From Tannerella sp. (lineage in GTDB: Bacteria; Bacteroidota; Bacteroidia; Bacteroidales; Tannerellaceae): DNA of 39,473 nucleotides. Every line of letters starts with the position of its first letter. Position 1 is the stretch's first letter. Under the pieces are notes generated by a model. That model worked only from the letters and a program-made list of their open reading frames with translations, was not told the DNA's origin and ran no database searches. Shown in pieces: positions 1 to 6,115 of this stretch. Position numbers and translations under genes: made by a program. The stretch is from contig JAIRYD010000096.1 in NCBI GenBank assembly GCA_031267935.1, positions 1 to 39,473 of the forward strand, written 5' to 3'.

Positions 1-2
1 AA

Positions 3-110
3 AAACCGAACGACCATCATCCGAAAACCATTATCACCCTCGACCCCGAAGAGCCGACTTACAACGGAATCGTGCAACGTAACGCAACAAAATGGCTGAT
101 AGAAAAGTAG
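3..110 (+). CDS. C-terminal fragment of an unidentified protein
   Basis: Reading frame 3 is open from the left edge of the window to a TAG stop and gives 35 residues ending NATKWLIEK. The other two forward frames also stop within the first 110 bases, but their peptides are rich in arginine or low in complexity, whereas this one has ordinary protein composition. It is followed after 16 bases by a strong hairpin terminator, which fits the end of a transcription unit. The fragment is too short for me to name a family. It was absent from the ORF track because it has no start inside the window. Confidence 0.5.
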   Translation, partial: KPNDHHPKTIITLDPEEPTYNGIVQRNATKWLIEK

Positions 111-126
111 AACAACAACAACACAG

Positions 127-168
127 AGAGCCGTTTTCGATGTGTCGGGCATCAGAGACGGCTCTTTT
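127..168. terminator. Hairpin terminator between convergent genes
   Basis: The arms AGAGCCGT and ACGGCTCT (8 bp) enclose an inner GATG/CATC pair, and TTTT follows. It lies between the + strand fragment ending at 110 and the AraC gene ending at 212 on the - strand, so it could serve both. A close copy occurs at 3097-3139. Confidence 0.75.
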
Positions 169-211
169 CCGTATCGGATTCCAGTACAAAATCTCTTTTG
201 CGTGTAAAATC

Positions 212-1081
212 TCACCCCTCCCGATACTCCTTCGGCGACATCCCTTCGTATCGCTTGAAATACTTCCCGAAGAACGACTGCGACGTAAAATTCAACTCGT
301 CGCTGATTTGCTGGATGGTCATGTTCGTGGATTTGAGCAGCGCTTTCGCTTCGAGCATCACATAGTCATCTATCCAGTCGGCAGCGGATTTGCCTGTGAT
401 CGCGCGTATTTTCAGCGACAGGTACTTCGGAGTGAGGCAAAGTTTTCCGGCATAAAACGACATTTGCCGCTCGCGCTTGAAGTTTTCTCTTACAAGCGCC
501 ATAAATCGGTTGGTAAACATCTGTTGTGGTGATGCCGCCGTGTTTTCGAGCAGCAGATTATCATGGAAATTCGTCCCATAGATGAAAGCCAGCGTCAGGT
601 GTTTCAGTGTTTCGAGCAAGTACGGAGTGTTGCTCAGTTCGATGATCCTTTTTATGTTTTTGTAGTAAGATACAAACATGTTCAACTCGTCGCCGGACAG
701 CGGTATGACGGGGTTTTCGACGGCCTGAAGCATGATTTCCCTCCGTCGCATGTCATGCAGAAGACTGTCGATAAACTGCTTCGAGGCAACAATGGCATAT
801 CCCTGAAAATCGTCGCTGCCATACTCTTTCTGAAGCGTCTGATTGTGCAGAAGGATGTTGATGCACGGCGCTTTGCTTTCGTAGTGTTTGAAATTGACCC
901 GGTATCGCGCAACGCCTTGCGTGCATATCGCCAGAACCGCCATGTCGACTTTGAACGGGAAATCGAATACGGGCAGGAGATGCAAGTTCTCAACCAGCAT
1001 GAAATCATTGTTTACGGCAGTCACACTGTCCTTGTTCGTCACATATTTCCGCCAGTTCAGCGGCGTAATTTTCACTTCCAT
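212..1081 (-). CDS. AraC-family transcriptional regulator
   Basis: This 289-residue protein has the usual size and two-part layout of AraC-type regulators. The N-terminal part (about 1-180) looks like a cupin-type sensing domain without a recognisable ligand motif. The C-terminal part (about 190-287) carries the double helix-turn-helix. It includes the stretch TIQQISDELNFTSQSFFGKY, which is the second recognition helix region, and the family-typical ending SPKEYR. In Bacteroidota such proteins usually activate a nearby transport or metabolic gene, but the target is not evident here. The gene points away from the HU-like gene at 1302 and shares a 220-base intergenic region with it, so it may act there or elsewhere. 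A TACTTTTG promoter element lies 32 bases upstream of the start. The several + strand ORFs over it are shadows. Confidence 0.9.
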   Translation of the reverse strand: MEVKITPLNWRKYVTNKDSVTAVNNDFMLVENLHLLPVFDFPFKVDMAVLAICTQGVARYRVNFKHYESKAPCINILLHNQTLQKEYGSDDFQGYAIVASKQFIDSLLHDMRRREIMLQAVENPVIPLSGDELNMFVSYYKNIKRIIELSNTPYLLETLKHLTLAFIYGTNFHDNLLLENTAASPQQMFTNRFMALVRENFKRERQMSFYAGKLCLTPKYLSLKIRAITGKSAADWIDDYVMLEAKALLKSTNMTIQQISDELNFTSQSFFGKYFKRYEGMSPKEYREG

Positions 1082-1112
1082 GAATGCTATATTTCTTGAT
1101 CCGTTTTCATCG

Positions 1113-1120
1113 CAAAAGTA
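1113..1120 (-). promoter_or_regulatory. -7 promoter element of the AraC gene
   Basis: On the - strand this reads TACTTTTG, an exact match to the Bacteroidota -7 consensus TAnnTTTG. The expected start of transcription is about 25 bases before the ATG at 1081. Confidence 0.6.
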
Positions 1121-1215
1121 TATTATTTTTCATAAACAGTACAAAATTTGTACGGATTCAACTTTTTGCCCAATATTGTAGACAAATAGACCTTGCGGGG
1201 ATGCGGAAACCGCCG

Positions 1216-1223
1216 TACTTTTG
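1216..1223 (+). promoter_or_regulatory. -7 promoter element of the HU-like gene
   Basis: TACTTTTG matches TAnnTTTG. A weak -33 (CTTG) lies 20 bases upstream. The predicted leader to the ATG at 1302 is about 70 bases and AT-rich. Confidence 0.6.
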
Positions 1224-1301
1224 CGCCGTTGATTTGAAGGAAAATTGAAACGGGACAGTCAACAAATTGGAAATAAGTTGTATTTTTAAATAATAAAGAT
1301 T

Positions 1302-2006
1302 ATGTTGGAATATTCATTGCATGAAAACGTGCTGACGGAACGCAAGGACGACTACGCAGCGCAAACGCACAGTAAAACGGTTTATACCCGTGAACAGTTT
1401 ATCGACCTGATGCTGCAGCGCGGCACGCTGGTCACAAAGACCGACATCGTGGCGGTGCTCAACGACGTGGAGGAAACCGTATCCTACATCGTGAAAAACG
1501 GCGGGATGGTCAACCTGCCGCTGTTTAACATCGCCTTTTCCATTTCGGGCGTATTCGATGGCGTGACGGACACATTCGACCCGCACCGCCACAAGCTGCA
1601 TGTCAACCTCAGCAAAGGCACGCTCTTGAGGGACGCCGAAAAGGAAGTGAAACTCACCAAGGTAAATGCCCCCTCGCCTCAACCGCAAATCCTCGAAGTG
1701 CTGGACAGCGTGAGCGGCAGGGTGGACGAAATCCTGACGTCCGGCGGAGCCGTCCTGATCGACGGCGTCAACATCAAGCTTACGGGCGACAAGAACACGG
1801 TCGGCCTGTGGTTTGTGGCGGAAGACGGCTATGAAACACAAGCCGTTACCATCATCACCAACAAGCCGGCGCAAATCGCCGCCCTCATTCCGTCGCTCAA
1901 GGTCGGCAACGTCTATCAGGTGAAAATCGTCACGCAGTATTCGAGCGGAAAGGATTTGAAGGAGCCGAAAACAACCGTCTACGGCAAAACGCTGACGGTT
2001 GAATGA
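1302..2006 (+). CDS. HU-like DNA-binding protein with DUF4469-type C-terminal domain
   Basis: The protein has 234 residues. The first ~125 resemble the HU/IHF-like fold found in Bacteroidota, with YTREQFIDLMLQRGTLVTKT as the helical start and a beta-rich middle (GGMVNLPLFNIAFSISGVF). The last ~105 residues form a separate beta-rich domain of the DUF4469 type, ending in TVYGKTLTVE. Proteins of this build are common in Bacteroidales and are thought to bind DNA; their exact job is not known. It stands alone behind its own promoter. It is followed 11 bases after its stop by five palindromic 23-bp repeats, which are an obvious candidate binding target, but that link is only a guess. The overlapping 241-residue minus-strand ORF is a shadow. 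Confidence 0.85.
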   Translation: MLEYSLHENVLTERKDDYAAQTHSKTVYTREQFIDLMLQRGTLVTKTDIVAVLNDVEETVSYIVKNGGMVNLPLFNIAFSISGVFDGVTDTFDPHRHKLHVNLSKGTLLRDAEKEVKLTKVNAPSPQPQILEVLDSVSGRVDEILTSGGAVLIDGVNIKLTGDKNTVGLWFVAEDGYETQAVTIITNKPAQIAALIPSLKVGNVYQVKIVTQYSSGKDLKEPKTTVYGKTLTVE

Positions 2007-2017
2007 CGGCAGGCAAT

Positions 2018-2128
2018 TCTCACCCCTGCGTGAGAGCATCTCTCACGCAGGGGTGAGAGGACTTCTCACGCAGAGGTGAGAGCGTCTCTCACGCGGAGGT
2101 GAGAGCGCTTCTCACGCAGAGGTGAGCT
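2018..2128. repeat. Array of five 23-bp palindromic repeats
   Basis: Five units with a strict 23-base step start at 2018, 2041, 2064, 2087 and 2110. Each has the core CTCAC-N6-GTGAG, an imperfect palindrome able to form a 5-bp hairpin. The first unit is inverted relative to the other four (CTCACCCCTGCGTGAG against CTCACGCAGGGGTGAG). Spacer bases between cores vary slightly. The array fills the gap between the HU-like gene and the winged-helix gene. There are no unique spacers, so this is not a CRISPR. Confidence 0.9.
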
Positions 2129-2146
2129 AACTACAAACGATGAACT

Positions 2147-2350
2147 ATGAACAAAGACAGAATAGAAGCGGATGCCGGTACAATATGCCATCTGCTTGCC
2201 TTTAACGGAGAACTGAGCGTTACGGACCTCCGGAAATATTCGGATATTCCGGCGACATTCCTTTTTCTCGCCCTCGGCTGGCTGTTGAGGGACGACAAAA
2301 TCCGCTTCATTGAAACGAAAGGCGCAGTGTATGTCGTGCTGCACGGCTGA
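2147..2350 (+). CDS. Small winged helix-turn-helix protein (DUF2582-like)
   Basis: This 67-residue protein is a complete single-domain winged helix: helices around GTICHLLAFNGELSVTDLRK, a recognition helix around IPATFLFLALGWLLRDDKI, and a wing with IETKGAVYVVL. It resembles the short DUF2582 family of Bacteroidota and archaea, presumed to bind DNA; no target is known. The ATG lies 19 bases after the palindromic array. No TAnnTTTG promoter is visible between the array and the gene. The thioredoxin-like gene follows 22 bases later, so the two may share a transcript. Confidence 0.8.
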   Translation: MNKDRIEADAGTICHLLAFNGELSVTDLRKYSDIPATFLFLALGWLLRDDKIRFIETKGAVYVVLHG

Positions 2351-2372
2351 ACAATCCGGATGTAAAAAAACG

Positions 2373-2810
2373 ATGAAGACGGGAAATATAATCTTGCGTC
2401 CGATGCACTTTGTCGCTGCAATCGCCGGTTTTTACCTGTGTACGGTGATTTTTTCACGGATACAAGTCGGCAATGCGCCGGAATCTTTCAACACCGGATG
2501 CTTTCCGGCGTTCAACGGCTGCCTTTCCGACAGCGGATATACCGTCATATTCTTTTTCGACGAATCTCCCGTCTGTAATAAAATGCGATACAATCTGGAA
2601 CAGACAATGATCACCGACAACCCCGACGTCCGTTTTTTTAGCGTCGACGTCAACGGCCGGCAGCAGACGGATTTTCAGATCCCCGTATCAGGCGTTCCGA
2701 CAACCCTGATATTAAAGGATAAAAAAGAAGTTGTCCGTGTCACCGGTCTTGTTTCGCAAGGCAACATGAAGAAAATTTATACCCGGAAAATTATAAGCAA
2801 ACAGCGATGA
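2373..2810 (+). CDS. Membrane-anchored thioredoxin-fold protein
   Basis: I chose the ATG at 2373 rather than the ORF-track start at 2310, because the earlier codons overlap the winged-helix gene and are cysteine-rich nonsense. The 145-residue product has a hydrophobic anchor at about 12-29, then a thioredoxin-like domain. The active-site position reads SPVCNKM (Cys68), so it has one cysteine instead of the usual CxxC. The cis-proline motif GVPTTLIL is present. Two further cysteines (43 and 50) lie between anchor and fold. It probably faces the periplasm and could be a monothiol redox or binding protein; activity is not certain. Its stop overlaps the start of the next gene (ATGA), which indicates translational coupling. 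Confidence 0.75.
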   Translation: MKTGNIILRPMHFVAAIAGFYLCTVIFSRIQVGNAPESFNTGCFPAFNGCLSDSGYTVIFFFDESPVCNKMRYNLEQTMITDNPDVRFFSVDVNGRQQTDFQIPVSGVPTTLILKDKKEVVRVTGLVSQGNMKKIYTRKIISKQR

Positions 2811-3031
2811 AATGGATGAAACTGCTTTTATTTATCCAGCTCAATCATGAGGTATTGGCGGGAATGATTCTCGGCGCCATTGCCGGCTATTTCTACTGGA
2901 CCCGGTTCGGCATGATGTGGGGAACTTATCCGCTCTCGTCGGAATGTTGGGTGAACTGCACTTACGGTTGTTTGTTCGGAGGATTTATCGCAAATCTCAT
3001 CTCCGAGCCGTGGCCGGATGCGAATGGGTAG
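2807..3031 (+). CDS. Small membrane protein, DUF6132-like
   Basis: The product has 74 residues. A hydrophobic helix around LAGMILGAIAGYFYW is followed by a short loop and a second helix around YGCLFGGFIANLI. This matches the layout I recall for the Bacteroidota DUF6132 family, in which the loop usually carries a pair of cysteines (GC..GTCPI). Here those positions read GMMWGTYPLS, so the pair is missing, although other cysteines (SECWVNC) are nearby. It starts inside the stop of the thioredoxin-like gene, so the two are probably made together. The stop codon lies inside the inverted repeat at 3026-3075. The function is unknown. Confidence 0.7.
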   Translation: MKWMKLLLFIQLNHEVLAGMILGAIAGYFYWTRFGMMWGTYPLSSECWVNCTYGCLFGGFIANLISEPWPDANG

Positions 3032-3075
3032 GGGCGAAAAATCTTTCGCCCCTACTTTCGCTTTCGCCCCTACCC
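3026..3075. repeat. GTAGGGGCGAAA inverted repeat with two competing 3' arms
   Basis: GTAGGGGCGAAA (3028-3039) pairs perfectly with TTTCGCCCCTAC (3044-3055) over a 4-base loop. A second copy of the 3' arm, TTTCGCCCCTACCC (3062-3075), could pair with the extended 14-base left arm from 3026. The repeat contains the stop codon of the DUF6132-like gene. It has the look of a dispersed REP-like element. Confidence 0.7.
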
Positions 3076-3096
3076 TCCCCCGCGTTGGATGCAAAA

Positions 3097-3139
3097 AGAG
3101 CCGTTTCCGATGCGCCGGGCATCGGGGACGGCTCTTTTT
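3097..3139. terminator. Hairpin terminator, second copy of the 127-168 element
   Basis: AGAGCCGT pairs with ACGGCTCT, CCGATGC pairs with GCATCGG inside it, and a T run follows. It ends the winged-helix/thioredoxin-like/DUF6132 unit and could also stop transcription from tRNA-Asn on the other strand, since an A run precedes it. A smaller hairpin, ACGGAAAC/GTTTCCGT, follows at 3158-3177. Confidence 0.8.
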
Positions 3140-3247
3140 CATATCGAAACTTGAAGTACGGAAACGCCTGTTTCCGTCAGACTGCACCGGAACACGGTGA
3201 AGAATTGCGTGGCAAATATGCCGGAACACATCCCTTTTTACCGTGCG

Positions 3248-3321
3248 CTCTTCCTCTTGGACTTGAACCAAGGACCCTCTGATTAACAGTCAGATGCTCT
3301 AACCAACTGAGCTAAGGAAGA
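3248..3321 (-). tRNA. tRNA-Asn (GTT)
   Basis: The reverse strand folds into a full 74-base cloverleaf: acceptor TCTTCCT/AGGAAGA, D stem GCTC/GAGC, anticodon stem TCTGA/TCAGA with loop CTGTTAA (anticodon GTT), and T arm CTTGG-TTCAAGT-CCAAG. CCA is not encoded. A possible promoter on the - strand is TACTTTCG at 3357-3364, one base off consensus. Confidence 0.95.
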
Positions 3322-3387
3322 AGATGAGGCGAAAAGCCTTCCGTTAAATTGCGCCGCGAAAGTACGGGTATTTTTCCAAATATGCAA

Positions 3388-3395
3388 TATCTTTG
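3388..3395 (+). promoter_or_regulatory. -7 promoter element of the PfkB-family kinase gene
   Basis: TATCTTTG matches TAnnTTTG. It ends only 8 bases before the first ATG (3404) and 17 before the second in-frame ATG (3413). The transcript therefore has almost no leader, and the second ATG may be the real start. Confidence 0.55.
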
Positions 3396-3403
3396 CCGGA
3401 AAA

Positions 3404-4390
3404 ATGAAAATGATGAAAATATTAGGTATCGGAAATGCGTTGCTGGACATACTCCTGACGCTCGAGAGCGACGAAACGCTTCGCCGGATGGGCATGGCGA
3501 AGGGCGCCATGGATTTGATTGACGAATCGCAGATGCTGGCGATTCATCGCGTACAGGCCGGTTTGGAACGGCACGAGGCGCCCGGCGGCTCGGTATGCAA
3601 CACGATGCGCGCGCTGGCGAAGCTGAATGTCGCCGCAGGCTATGTCGGTAAAATAGGCTCGGACGACGCCGGGCGCTTTTACGAACAAGCCGTACGGCAG
3701 GCCGGCGTAGCGCCGTATTTTGTACGCGTCGAAGGCATCTCCGGATGCTCGACGGTACTGGTTTCGCCTGACGGCGAGCGCACGATGGCCACCTTTCTGG
3801 GGCCTGCCGCGACGCTGTCGGCCGATGAAATCCGGGACGATACGCTTCGCCCCTACGACTGCGTGTACGTGGAAGGATATCTGATTTCCAACGAAGCGCT
3901 GTTCTTACCCATTCTGCACAGAATCCGCCGGCTGGGACTCAAAATCGCCCTCAATCTGTCGAACTTCAATATCGTCAACGACTTCAGCGAACTGCTGCAT
4001 CGCGTGATACCCGAATACGTCGACATACTGTTCTCAAACGAGCGCGAAGCGGAAGCCTACACGGGCACGGATGCCGCCGTCGCCGTCCGCGAAATAGCGA
4101 AGCAGGTGGACATCTCGGTCGTGACGATCGGCGAAAAAGGCGCTTTGGCCGCAAGCGGCGATACATGTGTACATGTCCCCGCACCGGCATGCAATCCGCT
4201 CGATACCACCGGAGCAGGCGACAACTTTGCAGCCGGATTCCTCTACGGGCTGTCGGTCGGCGCATCGCTGAAACAGTCGGCCTGCATCGGCTCGCTCCTG
4301 TCGGGCTACGTGATTGAGACCTTCGGCCCGCAGATCCCGGCCGACCGCTGGCATGAAATAAAGTTAAAAGTAAAAGAATATATTGGGTGA
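3404..4390 (+). CDS. PfkB-family sugar/nucleoside kinase, adenosine kinase-like
   Basis: This 328-residue protein covers a full PfkB (ribokinase) fold. The N-terminal signature is ILGIGNALLDI, the substrate-side motif is APGGSVCNTMRALAKL, and the C-terminal signature DTTGAGDNFAAGFLYG holds the catalytic base Asp273 (numbered from 3404). The acidic GNALLD start and the SNEREAEAYTG segment are typical of bacterial adenosine kinase-like members, which phosphorylate a nucleoside or sugar with ATP in the cytoplasm. The exact substrate cannot be read from sequence. Translation may start at 3413 (MKILGIGNALLD), which fits family N-termini and the very close promoter better. The S41 protease gene follows with its own promoter. 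Confidence 0.85.
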   Translation: MKMMKILGIGNALLDILLTLESDETLRRMGMAKGAMDLIDESQMLAIHRVQAGLERHEAPGGSVCNTMRALAKLNVAAGYVGKIGSDDAGRFYEQAVRQAGVAPYFVRVEGISGCSTVLVSPDGERTMATFLGPAATLSADEIRDDTLRPYDCVYVEGYLISNEALFLPILHRIRRLGLKIALNLSNFNIVNDFSELLHRVIPEYVDILFSNEREAEAYTGTDAAVAVREIAKQVDISVVTIGEKGALAASGDTCVHVPAPACNPLDTTGAGDNFAAGFLYGLSVGASLKQSACIGSLLSGYVIETFGPQIPADRWHEIKLKVKEYIG

Positions 4391-4406
4391 TAAGAATTAA
4401 TTCGCG

Positions 4407-4414
4407 TATTTTTG
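4407..4414 (+). promoter_or_regulatory. -7 promoter element of the S41 protease gene
   Basis: TATTTTTG matches TAnnTTTG and is placed 23 bases before the ATG at 4438. This supports the shorter start for that gene. Confidence 0.55.
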
Positions 4415-4437
4415 CAATCCAAATAACCAAATATCGT

Positions 4438-6099
4438 ATGTTACGAATAAAATCTATTTGCACATATTGCCTGCTGTTCCTGTCCGTCGCGTGGCAAACG
4501 CTTTCGGCACAGGAAACAAGCCGTTTCGAAACAAGTAAGCAGCTGGAGATTTTCAATGCGCTGGTCAAGGAAGTGGAAATGTTCTACGTAGACTCGGTGG
4601 AGGTCGACAGGATGATTCGCCGGGGCATCGACGCCATGCTCAGAGGCTTCGACCCCTACACCGTATATATCCCCGAAGAGGAGATGGACGATTTCAAATA
4701 CCTGATTACAGGCGAATATGGCGGCATCGGATCGCTCATCGTGCAGCGCGGGCAGGGCGTGGTCATTGCCGAGCCCTACGAAGGCATGCCGGCACAGCAG
4801 GCCGGACTCAAAGCCGGCGACGTCATTCTGGCTATCGACACGATCGACGTGACGAATGCGACCACCACTCGAGTCAGCGAACTGCTGAAAGGCATGCCGA
4901 ACTCGAAAGTGACGCTGAAAATCCGGCGTCCCGGCGAGAACAAACCGCGCAAGATTGACCTCACACGGAAACAAATCGTGGAAAATCAAGTGCCTTACTA
5001 CGGCGTGCAGCGAGACAGCATCGGTTATATCAGTCTCGCCGGATTCACCGAAAAAAGCGCGCAGGAAGTCAAGTCCGCGCTGGAAGACCTGAAGCAGAAT
5101 CATCATATCAAGGGACTGGTACTCGACTTGCGCGATAACGGCGGAGGCATACTCGACGGCGCCGTGCAGATAGTGAATTTCTTTGTTCCCAAAGGAAAAG
5201 AAGTCGTTTCCACACGCGGGAAAATCGCACAGCGAGACCGCATCTACCGCACCTCGCTCGAACCGACAGATACGGTGATGCCGATTGCCGTCCTCATCAA
5301 CCGCCATTCCGCGTCGTCGACCGAGATTGTCTGCGGCGCGCTGCAGGACATGGACCGCGCCGTGCTGATCGGCGAACGATCTTTCGGAAAAGGGCTGGTA
5401 CAAGGCTCGCGCGACTTGCCTTACGGCGGGAAAATCAAGGTGACAATGAGCAAATATTACATCCCGAGCGGCCGGTGCATCCAGTTGATGGATTATTCGC
5501 ACCGCCGCGAAGACGGCAGCGTAGCGCCCGTCCCCGACAGTCTGACCTCTGTTTTCTACACCTCGCACGGTCGTCCGGTACGCGACGGCGGCGGCGTTCG
5601 CCCCGATTTCGAGGTCACGGAGAAAGTACCGGCCATGCTCTACTATCTGGCCGGCGACGACATTCTGTTCGACTACGTGACGGAATGGACGCTGAAACAC
5701 AAGACCATACCGCCCGTCGACAAGTTTGTGTATCCGGACGAAGATTTCGAAGACTTCAAGACCTGTCTGCGGGAGAAAGGATTTTCGTACGACTGGAACA
5801 GCGGACGGTATCTGAACGAACTTCGGGAAATAGCGGATTTCGAAGGATATACCGACAACGACTCCACGCTTTTTTCGGCGCTCGAAGCCAAACTGAAACC
5901 CGACCTGAACCACGATCTGGAGCGCTACAAGACGCATATCAAAAATTTCGTTTCGGGCGAGATCGTCAAGCGCTACTATTTCCGGAAAGGCGAAATCATC
6001 GAAAGCCTGAAAACGGACAACACGCTCGAAAAAGCGCTGGACGTGCTGGGCGATGCCGCCCTGTACCGTAAAACGCTGAGTGCGCCGGAGCCGGAATGA
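4438..6099 (+). CDS. S41-family carboxyl-terminal processing protease
   Basis: I start the gene at 4438, because this gives a clean signal peptide (CTYCLLFLSVAWQTLSAQE) and lies after the promoter; the ORF-track start at 4387 would put coding sequence across the promoter. The 553-residue product has an N-terminal helical part, a PDZ domain around GGIGSLIVQRGQGVVIAEPY to PGENKPRKIDL, and the S41 protease core. The catalytic serine is Ser293 in RHSASSTEI and the lysine is Lys318 in SFGKGLVQ, exactly 25 residues apart as in CtpA/Tsp enzymes. It should act in the periplasm, trimming C-termini of envelope proteins. About 180 residues after the core are specific to Bacteroidota versions. The 610-residue minus-strand ORF opposite it is a shadow. 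Confidence 0.93.
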   Translation: MLRIKSICTYCLLFLSVAWQTLSAQETSRFETSKQLEIFNALVKEVEMFYVDSVEVDRMIRRGIDAMLRGFDPYTVYIPEEEMDDFKYLITGEYGGIGSLIVQRGQGVVIAEPYEGMPAQQAGLKAGDVILAIDTIDVTNATTTRVSELLKGMPNSKVTLKIRRPGENKPRKIDLTRKQIVENQVPYYGVQRDSIGYISLAGFTEKSAQEVKSALEDLKQNHHIKGLVLDLRDNGGGILDGAVQIVNFFVPKGKEVVSTRGKIAQRDRIYRTSLEPTDTVMPIAVLINRHSASSTEIVCGALQDMDRAVLIGERSFGKGLVQGSRDLPYGGKIKVTMSKYYIPSGRCIQLMDYSHRREDGSVAPVPDSLTSVFYTSHGRPVRDGGGVRPDFEVTEKVPAMLYYLAGDDILFDYVTEWTLKHKTIPPVDKFVYPDEDFEDFKTCLREKGFSYDWNSGRYLNELREIADFEGYTDNDSTLFSALEAKLKPDLNHDLERYKTHIKNFVSGEIVKRYYFRKGEIIESLKTDNTLEKALDVLGDAALYRKTLSAPEPE

Positions 6100-6115
6100 A
6101 TCGTCGCAAATCAAT

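Noticed and set aside
2018-2128. CRISPR array
   Set aside because: Units are directly adjacent with no unique spacers and no cas genes nearby. The same holds for 18996-19289 and 29013-29264.
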